DNA of 32,604 nucleotides from an uncultured Adlercreutzia sp. (GTDB lineage Bacteria > Actinomycetota > Coriobacteriia > Coriobacteriales > Eggerthellaceae), in the NCBI GenBank assembly GCA_947426355.1, contig CANEDU010000010.1, positions 1 to 32,604 on the forward strand, in the 5' to 3' direction. The notes beneath the pieces were generated by a model. It was given only the letters and a program-made list of their open reading frames with translations, did not search any database and was not told the DNA's origin. Of this stretch, positions 10,292-18,801 are shown in pieces. Both the position numbers and the translations under genes were made by a program. Within the stretch, counting starts at the first letter, position 1. The number at the start of each line of letters is the position of its first letter.

Positions 10292-10320
10292 GTCGTGCGC
10301 CTTGTCCCCTCTTTTTCAAA

Positions 10321-11253
10321 CTACGAGAAATCGAACATGGCGGTAGACAGGTAGCGCTCACCGGTGTCGGGCAGGATGACCACGATGTTCTTGCCGGCAT
10401 TTTCCGGGCGGACGGCCAACTTCGCAGCGGCAGCCACAGCAGCGCCCGAGGAGATGCCCACGAGCAAGCCGTCATGGGCAGCCAGCTCACGACCGGCCTC
10501 GAAGGCCTCTTCGTCGGTGATGGCGATAACCTCGTCGTACACCTCGGTATCCAGCGTCTCGGGCACGAAGCCCGCGCCAATACCCTGAATCTTATGGGTG
10601 CCTGCGCGGCCCTCGGAAAGCACCGGAGAGCCCGCCGGTTCCACAGCCACCACCCGAATGTCCGGATTCTGGGACTTCAGATACGCCCCGGTGCCGGAGA
10701 TAGTGCCGCCCGTGCCCACGCCGGCCACCAGGATGTCGACCGCCCCGTCGGTGCCCTCCCAGATCTCGGGGCCTGTCGTGGCGAAATGCGTGGCCGGGTT
10801 CGCCGGGTTGGTGAACTGCGAGGGGATGAACGAATTCGGAATCTCGCGAGCCAGCTCCTCGGCGCGAGCAATGGCGCCCTTCATGCCCTTGGCACCCTCG
10901 GTGAGCACAAGCTCGGCCCCGTAAGCGCGCATGAGGTTGCGGCGCTCCACGGACATGGTCTCGGGCATGGCGATGATGATGCGGTTGCCCCGAGCCGCGG
11001 CAATGGCGGCAAGCCCAATGCCCGTATTGCCGGATGTGGGCTCGATGATAACCGTCTCATCGTCAATCTTGCCCTCAGCCACGGCGGCATCGATCATGGC
11101 CTTGGCAATGCGGTCTTTCACTGAGCCGCCGGGGTTGAACGACTCCACCTTGCCGATAAGCGTGGCCGGCAAATCGTGGTTGCGCTCGTAGTGGGTCAGC
11201 TCCACCAGCGGGGTGCGGCCGATCAGCTCGGCGACGCTTGCGTGGACGGTCAT
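10321..11253 (-). CDS. cysK: Cysteine synthase (O-acetylserine sulfhydrylase)
   Basis: MTVHASVAELIGRTPLVELTHYERNHDLPATLIGKVESFNPGGSVKDRIAKAMIDAA...EPTSGNTGIGLA...GVGTGGTISGTGAYLK: PLP Lys context and PTSGNTG motif. Confidence 0.95.
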   Translation of the reverse strand: MTVHASVAELIGRTPLVELTHYERNHDLPATLIGKVESFNPGGSVKDRIAKAMIDAAVAEGKIDDETVIIEPTSGNTGIGLAAIAAARGNRIIIAMPETMSVERRNLMRAYGAELVLTEGAKGMKGAIARAEELAREIPNSFIPSQFTNPANPATHFATTGPEIWEGTDGAVDILVAGVGTGGTISGTGAYLKSQNPDIRVVAVEPAGSPVLSEGRAGTHKIQGIGAGFVPETLDTEVYDEVIAITDEEAFEAGRELAAHDGLLVGISSGAAVAAAAKLAVRPENAGKNIVVILPDTGERYLSTAMFDFS

Positions 11254-11459
11254 GGGTAATCCTTTCTCGAGATTCGCTTGGCCCTATCCTAACGGGAGCT
11301 TCGCCCCCGTCAACCGAAGCCGCTATAGCACTTTCCGATGGCGCGAAACCGTAAGAAACCTGCGCTCGCTATCATGTTCTCTTCCCGTCGGGGATTTTTT
11401 CGCCGTATAATGTCCAGCGTATTACTAGACTAATTGAACCACCGTCATAGGAGCGTCCC

Positions 11460-12386
11460 ATGACCTTGCAGCAGCTGCGCTACCTCATCGCCATCGCGAA
11501 CCACGGCTCCATTTCCGCGGCGGCCCACACGCTGTATGTGTCGCAATCGAGCCTGTCGGTGGCCGTGCGCGACATCGAGCGCGAGACCGGCGTCACCATC
11601 TTCGAGCGCAGCAATCGCGGCATCACGCTCACCAGCGACGGCATCGAGCTTTTGGGCTACGCCCGCCAAGTGGTGGAGCAGGCCGACCTCATGGACGAGC
11701 GCTACTCCGGCCGCGGCGAGCGCGCCACGCAACGGCTGGCCATCACCTCCCAGCACTACGCCTTCGTCGTTGAGGCGTTCTTGGAGCTGGCCGAGCAGTA
11801 CGAGGGCGAGGGCTACAACTTCAGCCTGCGCGAGACCCGCACCGCCGAGGTCATCGAAGACGTGCGCGATTTCCGCAGCGATTTAGGCGTGCTGTACCTG
11901 TCCACCTTCAACGAAAGCGTCATCGGGCATGCGCTGGAAGACGCGAACCTCTCGTTCAACCTGCTGTTCACCGCCCAGCCCCATGTGTTCGTGAGCGCCA
12001 CCCACCCCTTGGCCGACCGCGCCGAAGTGACGGTGGAGGATTTGGAAGACTACCCCCGCTACGCCTTCGAGCAGGGGTCGAACAACTCGTTCTTCTACGC
12101 GGAAGAGCCCTTGGCCGAGCTGCCCCACAGCAAGTGCATCGCCGTCAGCGACCGCGGCACGCTTTCGAACCTGCTCGCCCATCACAACGGCTACACCATC
12201 TCCACCGGCGTGCTCTCCAGCGAAATGCACACGGGCATCGCCAGCGTTCCCTTGCAGACCAAAGAGCTCATGCGCGTGGGCTACCTCGTCCACAACGAGC
12301 GCCAGCTATCGCCTTTGGCCCAAAGCTACATCGAGAAGCTGAATCTGTTCGTGGAAGGCTACCAGATAGGTCTTGCGGGCCTGTAA
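11460..12386 (+). CDS. LysR-family transcriptional regulator, divergent from cysK
   Basis: MTLQQLRYLIAIANHGSISAAAHTLYVSQSSLSVAVRDIERETGVTIFERSNRGITLTSDG: canonical LTTR HTH; RBS AGGAG; TATAAT upstream near 11406. Confidence 0.92.
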   Translation: MTLQQLRYLIAIANHGSISAAAHTLYVSQSSLSVAVRDIERETGVTIFERSNRGITLTSDGIELLGYARQVVEQADLMDERYSGRGERATQRLAITSQHYAFVVEAFLELAEQYEGEGYNFSLRETRTAEVIEDVRDFRSDLGVLYLSTFNESVIGHALEDANLSFNLLFTAQPHVFVSATHPLADRAEVTVEDLEDYPRYAFEQGSNNSFFYAEEPLAELPHSKCIAVSDRGTLSNLLAHHNGYTISTGVLSSEMHTGIASVPLQTKELMRVGYLVHNERQLSPLAQSYIEKLNLFVEGYQIGLAGL

Positions 12387-12415
12387 GCCCCAAAGCGCCC
12401 GCGCCCGCGCGTCGT

Positions 12416-13831
12416 CTACTCCTGCGGCGCAGTCTCCCGTTGGTCGATGCCCAGAAGATCGAACAGCTCCTGACGCGTATGGATGTCCAGCTTCTGGTAG
12501 ATATGACGCACGTGGGCTTTGGCCGTGCCGTTGGCGATGAGCAGCTCGCGCTCGATAATGCCCACGGTCTTATGCTGGGCCAGCAGCAAGAGCACCTCCT
12601 CCTCGCGGGCCGACAGCTTGTAGGTGCGCGCGATTTCGGTGCAGCGGTCGGCGAGCTCCTGCTTGTGAATCATGTCCGCAGAGTCCGTGCCGCCGGCAAG
12701 GAAATTGGCGCCCCAGCGACTCGAGAGATCACGCTCGGAGAGCAGCACCATCGTGGCAAACACCACAGCCACCACGGCGAGCACCGATACGGCCACGTCT
12801 CCCATAGCGCCGAAGGCTTCGAAGCCCTCCACACCGTCGGCCGTTACGCGTCCAAGCCACATGAACACCTGGCGCACCCCTCGCTCGATGCCAAAGAGCC
12901 AGACCGCCGAAACGCCATAGCGATAGCAGATATTGGCGCAAATAAGCATGATGAGAATCGACTGCGCCGTATAAGCCGCCGTCATGCAAAAGTTCGCCGC
13001 CTGTCCCGGCACATGTCCGAAAACCGGCACGAGGAACAGGGCGATGACCGTGAGGGGCAGTGCGAAGCGATAGATGAGCGAGAAATCGAAGCGGCCGCCG
13101 CGGAAGGCGACTCCCAAAAAGACAAGGACCGCCACGCATACGGCTCCAGGAGCCGAATGGGGGCCGAAGGACCCCACGTACATGCCGCCTTCCATAAGGC
13201 CGTAACCGAAAGCGTAGGCCGCCATAAACAGCACGGCTTTCCACGGCACGGAGAACTGGGTCCACGTTGTTGCCGGACGCTCGGGCGGCGGCAACAGAGA
13301 GAAGCCGCGGCGGGCGGCCATGAGCGACACGGCGGGCAGAAGAGCCGTCATAACGAACAACCACGGCAGCATGAAGCCGCGATACATGTACAGCACCAAG
13401 GCGCCGACAACGATGGAAGCCGAATAGTACAGCGCAACACGCAAAGGGTTAAGACAGCCGTACAACTCGCTCCAAACGAGAATCATCAAGGCAATGCCGA
13501 AGCCACCCACCACGGCGGCCACATACCCCGACCACGAGGCTACCGTCGGCACCCAGCAGCTCGCGAACATCAACACCGTCGAAACCGTCAGAGCCACCCC
13601 GCCGAGCACAAACGGCGCACGCTTGTTGAAGAACGGGCCAATGCGGCGAGCAAGCAGCGTGCACGCGATGGCAGTCGCCACCATGGTCCAATCGAAGAAA
13701 TCGCGCACCGTCACCGTGGCGGAGGGAAACGAAACGAACGTCCCCACAAACACAATCTCAATCCACGCGCGATAGAGTCCCAGGCCGAGGAAGACCACCG
13801 GTATGGCAAACGCAGCTTGCGCTCGTCGCAA
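12416..13831 (-). CDS. Polytopic membrane LuxR-family regulator
   Basis: About 12 hydrophobic segments followed by YKLSAREEEVLLLLAQHKTVGIIERELLIANGTAKAHVRHIYQKLDIHTRQELFDLL (LuxR HTH). Confidence 0.85.
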   Translation of the reverse strand: MRRAQAAFAIPVVFLGLGLYRAWIEIVFVGTFVSFPSATVTVRDFFDWTMVATAIACTLLARRIGPFFNKRAPFVLGGVALTVSTVLMFASCWVPTVASWSGYVAAVVGGFGIALMILVWSELYGCLNPLRVALYYSASIVVGALVLYMYRGFMLPWLFVMTALLPAVSLMAARRGFSLLPPPERPATTWTQFSVPWKAVLFMAAYAFGYGLMEGGMYVGSFGPHSAPGAVCVAVLVFLGVAFRGGRFDFSLIYRFALPLTVIALFLVPVFGHVPGQAANFCMTAAYTAQSILIMLICANICYRYGVSAVWLFGIERGVRQVFMWLGRVTADGVEGFEAFGAMGDVAVSVLAVVAVVFATMVLLSERDLSSRWGANFLAGGTDSADMIHKQELADRCTEIARTYKLSAREEEVLLLLAQHKTVGIIERELLIANGTAKAHVRHIYQKLDIHTRQELFDLLGIDQRETAPQE

Positions 13832-14034
13832 AAGCGATCCTCTGTCTTGCTACGTCTCCTGCTACGCTCCCTCTGTCGTCGAAGCGCAATCGGCCACGAT
13901 GACCTTCCCTCCTCACTCAAAACCGCTCTTCAGTTGTCGGGGGTTTGAAAAGATGATGGCTCGAATTATAAATCATCGACGCCCCTTGCCGCTTCCCGAG
14001 CCCCTCCCAAAAGCCTTCCTCATTCCAAAATAAA

Positions 14035-14057
14035 GGGTTATAGGAGGGGGTTATAGG
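14035..14057. repeat. 10-bp direct repeat GGGTTATAGG x2 in LuxR/reductase divergent region
   Basis: GGGTTATAGG at 14035-14044 and 14048-14057, 13 bp apart start to start. Confidence 0.75.
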
Positions 14058-14218
14058 GCGGATAAGGGTCCTGGGTTACGAAATTAGACCATCATTTTGC
14101 CCCATCGGTCGATGCGCGAGGATGCTCGAGATTTTATGGTGTCGGCAGCAAGACGGCCGGATGCCGTTTGCGGAGCGCCGAAGCGCGGCGCTCGTCTAGC
14201 TTACCAAGGAGGGAATTT

Positions 14219-15832
14219 ATGGCTAGCATTTCTCGCAGGGATCTGTTCAAGTTCGGCGGCGTGGCCGCCGCGGGCGCCATGGGCGCGTCCATGCTCGGGG
14301 GCTGCGCGCCCCAGCAGCCGGTAGCCGCCACCGGCGAGGGCGCCGCGGCAGCCGGAGACGGCACCCCGGCGTTCTTCGTGAAGCCCGAGCCCATCACCGA
14401 CATCGCCGACACCCGCGATTACGTCTTCGTGGTCATCGGCGCCGGCGCTGCGGGCGTGCCCGCCGCCATCTCGGCCCACGAGGCCGGCGCGAAGGTGGCG
14501 CTGCTTCAGAAGGAGGCCACGGCGGTGTCCCAGGGCAACACCTGCGACTCCATCATCGTTGAAGAGACGGCTCCCGGCGGCGTGGAGGCCGTGGTGTCTC
14601 TCATCAACGCCGACTGCTGCCATATGTCCGATCGCGAGCAGGTGCGCCTGTGGGCCTACAACTCCGGCGAGGCCTTGAAGTGGCTGTGGAACATCGGCGA
14701 GCAGGCCGGCGCCCAGATGGTCGACTCCACCGCCAAGTGGACCAGCAACATCGGCAACATCAACGGCTACGACGTCACCTACTTCGCCTTCGACTTCGGT
14801 CCGAAGCCCTACAACACCGGCAACGGCATGCGCGACATCGCCGATTGGGCCGAGCAGCAGGGCGTTGAGATCTTCTACTCCACCCCGGCCGCCCAGCTCG
14901 TGCAGGACGAGTCCGGCGCCGTGACCGGCGTCATCGCCGAGGGCGCCGACGGCTACATCCAGTTCAATGCCGCCAAGGGCGTCATCGTGGCCACGGGCGA
15001 CTACGAGAACGACGACGAGATGATGGCCTACTACGAGCCGGCCATGGCCAACATCTACCGCAAGGAGCAGAACAAGACCGGCGACGGCCAGAAGATGATG
15101 GTGTGGGCGGGCGCCTGCATGGAGGACGCCTGCGGCTCCAAGGTGCAGCACGACTTCGACGCCGGCCCGGGCTCCATGGCCGACATGCCGTTCTTGGCCG
15201 TGAAGAACGATGGCTCGCGCTTCTGCAACGAGGCCGCCTGCGAGATGGCCGTCATGGGCAACTTCCTGCGCAGCGAGGCCGACCAGGGTTGGTACAGCCA
15301 GATCTTCGACAGCAACTACATGGCCGACACCGAGGGCTGGCCGGGAGTGGCCCTGCCGCCCGAGGCCATGGCGAGCTACATGCCCGAGGTCGAGGGCGAG
15401 AAGACCGGCGTCTACGAGAGCCTCATCAACACCTTCTCTGCCGATACCCTGGAAGAGCTCGGCCAGAAGCTCGGCCTGACCGACGTCGATGCCTTCGTGA
15501 AGACCGTCGAGCGCTACAACGAGCTGGCCGAGAAGGGCATCGATGAGGACATGGGCAAGCCGGCCCAGTTCCTGAAGGCCATCAAGCAGCCTCCCTTCTA
15601 CGGCATCCATCGTCACATCGGCCTGTCCACCATCATTCACGGCGTGAACGTGAACAAGGACATGCAGGTGCTGAACGCCGACGGCGAGCCCATCGAGGGT
15701 CTGTACGCCATCGGCAACTGCGCCGGCAACTTCTTCGGCAGCCCCGACTACCCCATGACCGTGCCCGGCCTCTCTCTCGGCCGCTGCCACACCCAGGGCT
15801 ACGTCGTCGGCCGCGCCGTGGCCGGCAAGTAA
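14219..15832 (+). CDS. Tat-exported lipoprotein FAD-dependent reductase (fumarate/urocanate reductase flavoprotein superfamily)
   Basis: MASISRRDLFKFGGVAAAGAMGASMLGGCAPQQP (Tat motif + lipobox), YVFVVIGAGAAGVPAAISAHEAGAKVALLQKE (FAD-binding), C-terminal GLYAIGNCAGNFFGSPDYPMTVPGLSLGRCHTQGYVVGRAVAG. AAGGAGGG upstream of the ATG. Confidence 0.88.
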   Translation: MASISRRDLFKFGGVAAAGAMGASMLGGCAPQQPVAATGEGAAAAGDGTPAFFVKPEPITDIADTRDYVFVVIGAGAAGVPAAISAHEAGAKVALLQKEATAVSQGNTCDSIIVEETAPGGVEAVVSLINADCCHMSDREQVRLWAYNSGEALKWLWNIGEQAGAQMVDSTAKWTSNIGNINGYDVTYFAFDFGPKPYNTGNGMRDIADWAEQQGVEIFYSTPAAQLVQDESGAVTGVIAEGADGYIQFNAAKGVIVATGDYENDDEMMAYYEPAMANIYRKEQNKTGDGQKMMVWAGACMEDACGSKVQHDFDAGPGSMADMPFLAVKNDGSRFCNEAACEMAVMGNFLRSEADQGWYSQIFDSNYMADTEGWPGVALPPEAMASYMPEVEGEKTGVYESLINTFSADTLEELGQKLGLTDVDAFVKTVERYNELAEKGIDEDMGKPAQFLKAIKQPPFYGIHRHIGLSTIIHGVNVNKDMQVLNADGEPIEGLYAIGNCAGNFFGSPDYPMTVPGLSLGRCHTQGYVVGRAVAGK

Positions 15833-15883
15833 GCACCTGCCACCCGGCGGCTTTCGCCGCACCTCCCTACCCTCCCAAGTGTT

Positions 15884-15914
15884 CGGGGCGCCTGAAGGCG
15901 CCCCGTCGCTTTTT
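15884..15914 (+). terminator. Intrinsic terminator after the flavin reductase
   Basis: CGGGGCGCC-TGAA-GGCGCCCCG followed by TCGCTTTTT. Confidence 0.85.
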
Positions 15915-16001
15915 CGAGGTGTAGAAGATATCGCAGAACGTCCCGTTCGCAAAGCAGCGCCTTTAGGGGCTATTGAACGTTATCGAATTTGACGCCTCAA
16001 G

Positions 16002-17126
16002 CTAGAAAGCCCTCACGATGGTGCCGCCGCCGAGGACTTCGTCTCCGTCGTAGAGGACGACGGATTGACCGGGCGCAGCGGAACGCTGGAACTCGTCGAA
16101 GACGACGGTCAGCTCATCGTCGCCGGACATTTCGACCGTAGCAGCTACCGGGCGTTGGCGATAATGGGTCTTCACCTGAACCGCCCGCGGACCCGCGAAG
16201 GACTCGCCGCCGATGAGATTAACGTCGCGAGCCACAACGCCATGGCTCAGCGTCTCGTCTTTGAAGCCGACGACGAGGCGATTGGCCGTCAAATCCTTCT
16301 CCAACACATACAGCGGCTCGGGTGCCGCCACACCGATGCCCTTGCGCTGACCTATGGTGTAATGGACAAGCCCGCCATGCTCCCCCAGCACCCGGCCCTC
16401 CCGATTCACGATGTCCCCCGGCTCAAACGCAGCAGCCGCGCCGCAATGCCCCTCGATGAACCCGACGTAATCGCCGTCGGGCACAAAGCAGATGTCCTGG
16501 CTTTCGGGCTTTTCCGCTGTCACGAACCCATGGGCGCGGGCCAGCTCGCGCACTTCGTCCTTGGTCAAATCGCCCAAGGGGAACAACATGTGGGCCAGGG
16601 TATCCTGGGTCAGGTGGTACAGCACGTAGCTTTGGTCCTTAGCCCCGTCGCGGGCCTGCAAGAGCTTCCAGCGCCCTGCGGCCTCATCCCATGCCCGACG
16701 GGCGTAGTGTCCCGTGGCCACGTAATCGAGCCCCATCTCGCGCCGACTCCGCTGCAAGGCCTCGAACTTCAAATGGCGGTTGCAGTCGATGCACGGATTC
16801 GGCGTCCGCCCGCACAGATAGGCATCGCAGAACCGGTCGACAACCGCCTCGCCGAAGCGATTGCGCAGGTCGAAGACGTGGTGGTCCACGCCCAGACGCC
16901 GGCAAACCGTCCGTGCGTCTTCCACATCGGCGCTCGACCCGCAGCTCGCGCCGTCCTCGTCCTTCGCCACGTCTTCTGCCGGTGCGCCATCGCGAAGCAC
17001 CATGGTGGCACCAACGACCTTATAGCCGGCCTCTTGCAGCAGCAGCGCGCATACCGAGCTATCGACACCGCCGCTCATGGCGGCCATAACCGTGCCAATG
17101 CCGTCTTTTTTCTTCCGTAGATTCAT
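16002..17126 (-). CDS. mnmA: tRNA-specific 2-thiouridylase MnmA
   Basis: GTVMAAMSGGVDSSVCALLLQEAGYKVVGATMVL...GRTPNPCIDCNRHLKFEAL...YVATGHYARR...KDQSYVLYHLTQDTLAHMLFPLGDLTKDEVR...KPESQDICFVPDGDY. Confidence 0.95.
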   Translation of the reverse strand: MNLRKKKDGIGTVMAAMSGGVDSSVCALLLQEAGYKVVGATMVLRDGAPAEDVAKDEDGASCGSSADVEDARTVCRRLGVDHHVFDLRNRFGEAVVDRFCDAYLCGRTPNPCIDCNRHLKFEALQRSRREMGLDYVATGHYARRAWDEAAGRWKLLQARDGAKDQSYVLYHLTQDTLAHMLFPLGDLTKDEVRELARAHGFVTAEKPESQDICFVPDGDYVGFIEGHCGAAAAFEPGDIVNREGRVLGEHGGLVHYTIGQRKGIGVAAPEPLYVLEKDLTANRLVVGFKDETLSHGVVARDVNLIGGESFAGPRAVQVKTHYRQRPVAATVEMSGDDELTVVFDEFQRSAAPGQSVVLYDGDEVLGGGTIVRAF

Positions 17127-17158
17127 GCGAGCATCTTAGCACGGACCCGACCGTGCTA

Positions 17159-17269
17159 CCCTACGACCCATGCAGGGGTACCGCCCTGCGGCACCGCCAG
17201 GAGCCGCGATGCGGTTGAGAGGGCCTTGCGCCCAACCCTTCGAACCTGTCAGCTAACACTGTCGTAGGG
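17159..17269 (+). promoter_or_regulatory. TPP (thiamine pyrophosphate) riboswitch, THI element
   Basis: P1 pairing CCCTACGAC (17159-17167) / GTCGTAGGG (17261-17269); core AGGGGTACC, GGTTGAGAGG, ACCCTTCGAACCTGTCAGCTAACACTG; immediately upstream of thiM. Confidence 0.9.
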
Positions 17270-17290
17270 AGCATGCTCACGAGCAAAAGG

Positions 17291-17315
17291 GCGCTTCCTG
17301 CGGGAGGCGCTTTTT
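17291..17315 (+). terminator. Riboswitch-associated intrinsic terminator
   Basis: GCGCTTCC-TGCG-GGAGGCGC followed by TTTTT, between riboswitch and thiM start. Confidence 0.8.
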
Positions 17316-17359
17316 GCGCAGCCCGCGGCCAGCACCCCGGCTTCCGGAGAGGAACCGCC

Positions 17360-18235
17360 ATGACCGAACCTTCCGCCACCCGCACCGAAGCAGAGCTGCG
17401 CGCGCTTATGGCCCGCGCCGTGCGCGAGGTGCGCGAGGCCAACCCGCTCGCCCCCTCTATCACCAACACCGTGACCCAGAACTTCGTCGCCAATGCCCAG
17501 CTGGCCGCAGGCGGCTCGGCTGCCATGGTGTACCTGCCCGACGAGGGCGAATGCGTGGCGGCCATGGGCGGCGCCGTCTACATCAACCTGGGCACGCTGC
17601 TGCCCATCTATGAAGAGAGCATCCCCCGCACCACCCATGCGCTTTCTGCGGCGGGCAAGCCCTGGGTACTCGATCCGGTGGGCGTAGGTATCGGCAACCT
17701 GCGCACCCAGCTCATTCGGACTGTCCGCGACGATAAACCGGCTCTCTTGCGCGGCAACGCCTCAGAGATTATCGCCGTGGCGGAGTTGTGGGGGCTCGAT
17801 GGCGCCGCGGCGGCGGGCGCCGATGGCCCGCGCGGCGTTGACACCACCGATTCCGTCGACGCCGCCGAGCGCGCCGCCGTGGCCATCGCGCGCTTCACCG
17901 GCGGGGCCGTGGCCGCATCGGGCGCCACCGACCTCGTTACCGACGGCGCCACCGTCGCGCGCCTTGCCGGCGGCTCTCCCCTCATGACCCGCATCACCGG
18001 TTCGGGCTGCTCGCTCGGCGGCGTCGCGGCCGTTTACGCCTGCGTGACCGATCCCTTTGTGGCGACCCTCACCGCCACAGCCGCCTATAACCTCGCCGGC
18101 GCTCGCGCGGCCGAACGGTGCACCGGCCCCGGCAGCTTCCAAGTCGCCTTCCTCGACGCTCTTTACCAGCTCACTCCCGAAGACGTCGCCGAAGCCCCTC
18201 TGCAGCTCGCCTGCGCGTCCGCCGATCAGGCGTAA
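17360..18235 (+). CDS. thiM: Hydroxyethylthiazole kinase
   Basis: ANPLAPSITNTVTQNFVANAQLAAGGSAAMVYLPDE...PWVLDPVGVGIGNLRTQ...LLRGNASEIIAVA...ATDLVTDG...MTRITGSGCSLGGVAAVYA: ThiM motifs; RBS GGAGAGGA. Confidence 0.93.
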   Translation: MTEPSATRTEAELRALMARAVREVREANPLAPSITNTVTQNFVANAQLAAGGSAAMVYLPDEGECVAAMGGAVYINLGTLLPIYEESIPRTTHALSAAGKPWVLDPVGVGIGNLRTQLIRTVRDDKPALLRGNASEIIAVAELWGLDGAAAAGADGPRGVDTTDSVDAAERAAVAIARFTGGAVAASGATDLVTDGATVARLAGGSPLMTRITGSGCSLGGVAAVYACVTDPFVATLTATAAYNLAGARAAERCTGPGSFQVAFLDALYQLTPEDVAEAPLQLACASADQA

Positions 18236-18266
18236 TTCCGTTTGAATTTTTCAGGATTTCGACCGG

Positions 18267-18380
18267 AAATGCCACTTTATGCCCGAAATGGCACGAATCT
18301 CTGCCATTTCGACTCTTAAGTGGCATTTTTGCGCCCGCACACCCCTTTTACCCTGCCATTTCGGGCACGAAGTGGCATTT
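18267..18380. repeat. Three copies of a 27-bp imperfect palindrome (TGCCATTTCGnnnnnnAAGTGGCATTT)
   Basis: 18267-18293 (reverse orientation), 18302-18328 and 18354-18380 (forward). Confidence 0.9.
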
Positions 18381-18414
18381 TCCTACGAAACTCGCGAACA
18401 GAAGGAGTATCCCC

Positions 18415-18711
18415 ATGAACACCTTGATTGCTGTCGCTATCGCGCCCTTTGGCGTGGGAGACGAGCTGGCACCCTACGTGGCCGAGGCGGTCCGCGTCAT
18501 TCGCGACTCGGGCCTTCCCTATCGCACCACCTCTATGTTCACGGAAATCGAGGGCGAATGGGACGAGGTGATGGCCGTCGTGAAGGAGGCCACGTTCGCG
18601 CTGGCCGAACAGGGCATCCGCACCGAGGTGGTTTTGAAGGCCGACATTCGCCCTGGCCACACCAACACCATCAACCGCAAAATTGAAAAGGTGGACGAGC
18701 TGCTCGCGTAA
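18415..18711 (+). CDS. MTH1187-family thiamine-binding protein
   Basis: 98 aa MNTLIAVAIAPFGVGDELAPYVAEAVRVIRDSGLPYRTTSMFTEIEGEWDEVMAVVKEATFALAEQGIRTEVVLKADIRPGHTNTINRKIEKVDELLA; RBS GAAGGAG; downstream of thiM. Confidence 0.85.
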   Translation: MNTLIAVAIAPFGVGDELAPYVAEAVRVIRDSGLPYRTTSMFTEIEGEWDEVMAVVKEATFALAEQGIRTEVVLKADIRPGHTNTINRKIEKVDELLA

Positions 18712-18801
18712 CAGCTTTCCGTCCGAACTCTGGCCATTGGAAGGACAGGGATAGCTTGCGGCTATTATGAATCGCGAGAACACGAGCCGGAAGGAGCTCC
18801 C

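Noticed and set aside
12134-13948. 604-aa + ORF overlapping the LysR end and antisense to LuxR
   Set aside because: Arg/His-rich shadow ORF; conflicts with two well supported genes.
14201-15952. 583-aa minus ORF antisense to reductase 1
   Set aside because: Shadow ORF, Gly/His/Val-rich with no recognisable motifs.
18267-18380. CRISPR array interpretation of the three repeats
   Set aside because: Only three copies, one inverted, unequal spacers of about 8 and 25 bp, and no cas genes in the window.
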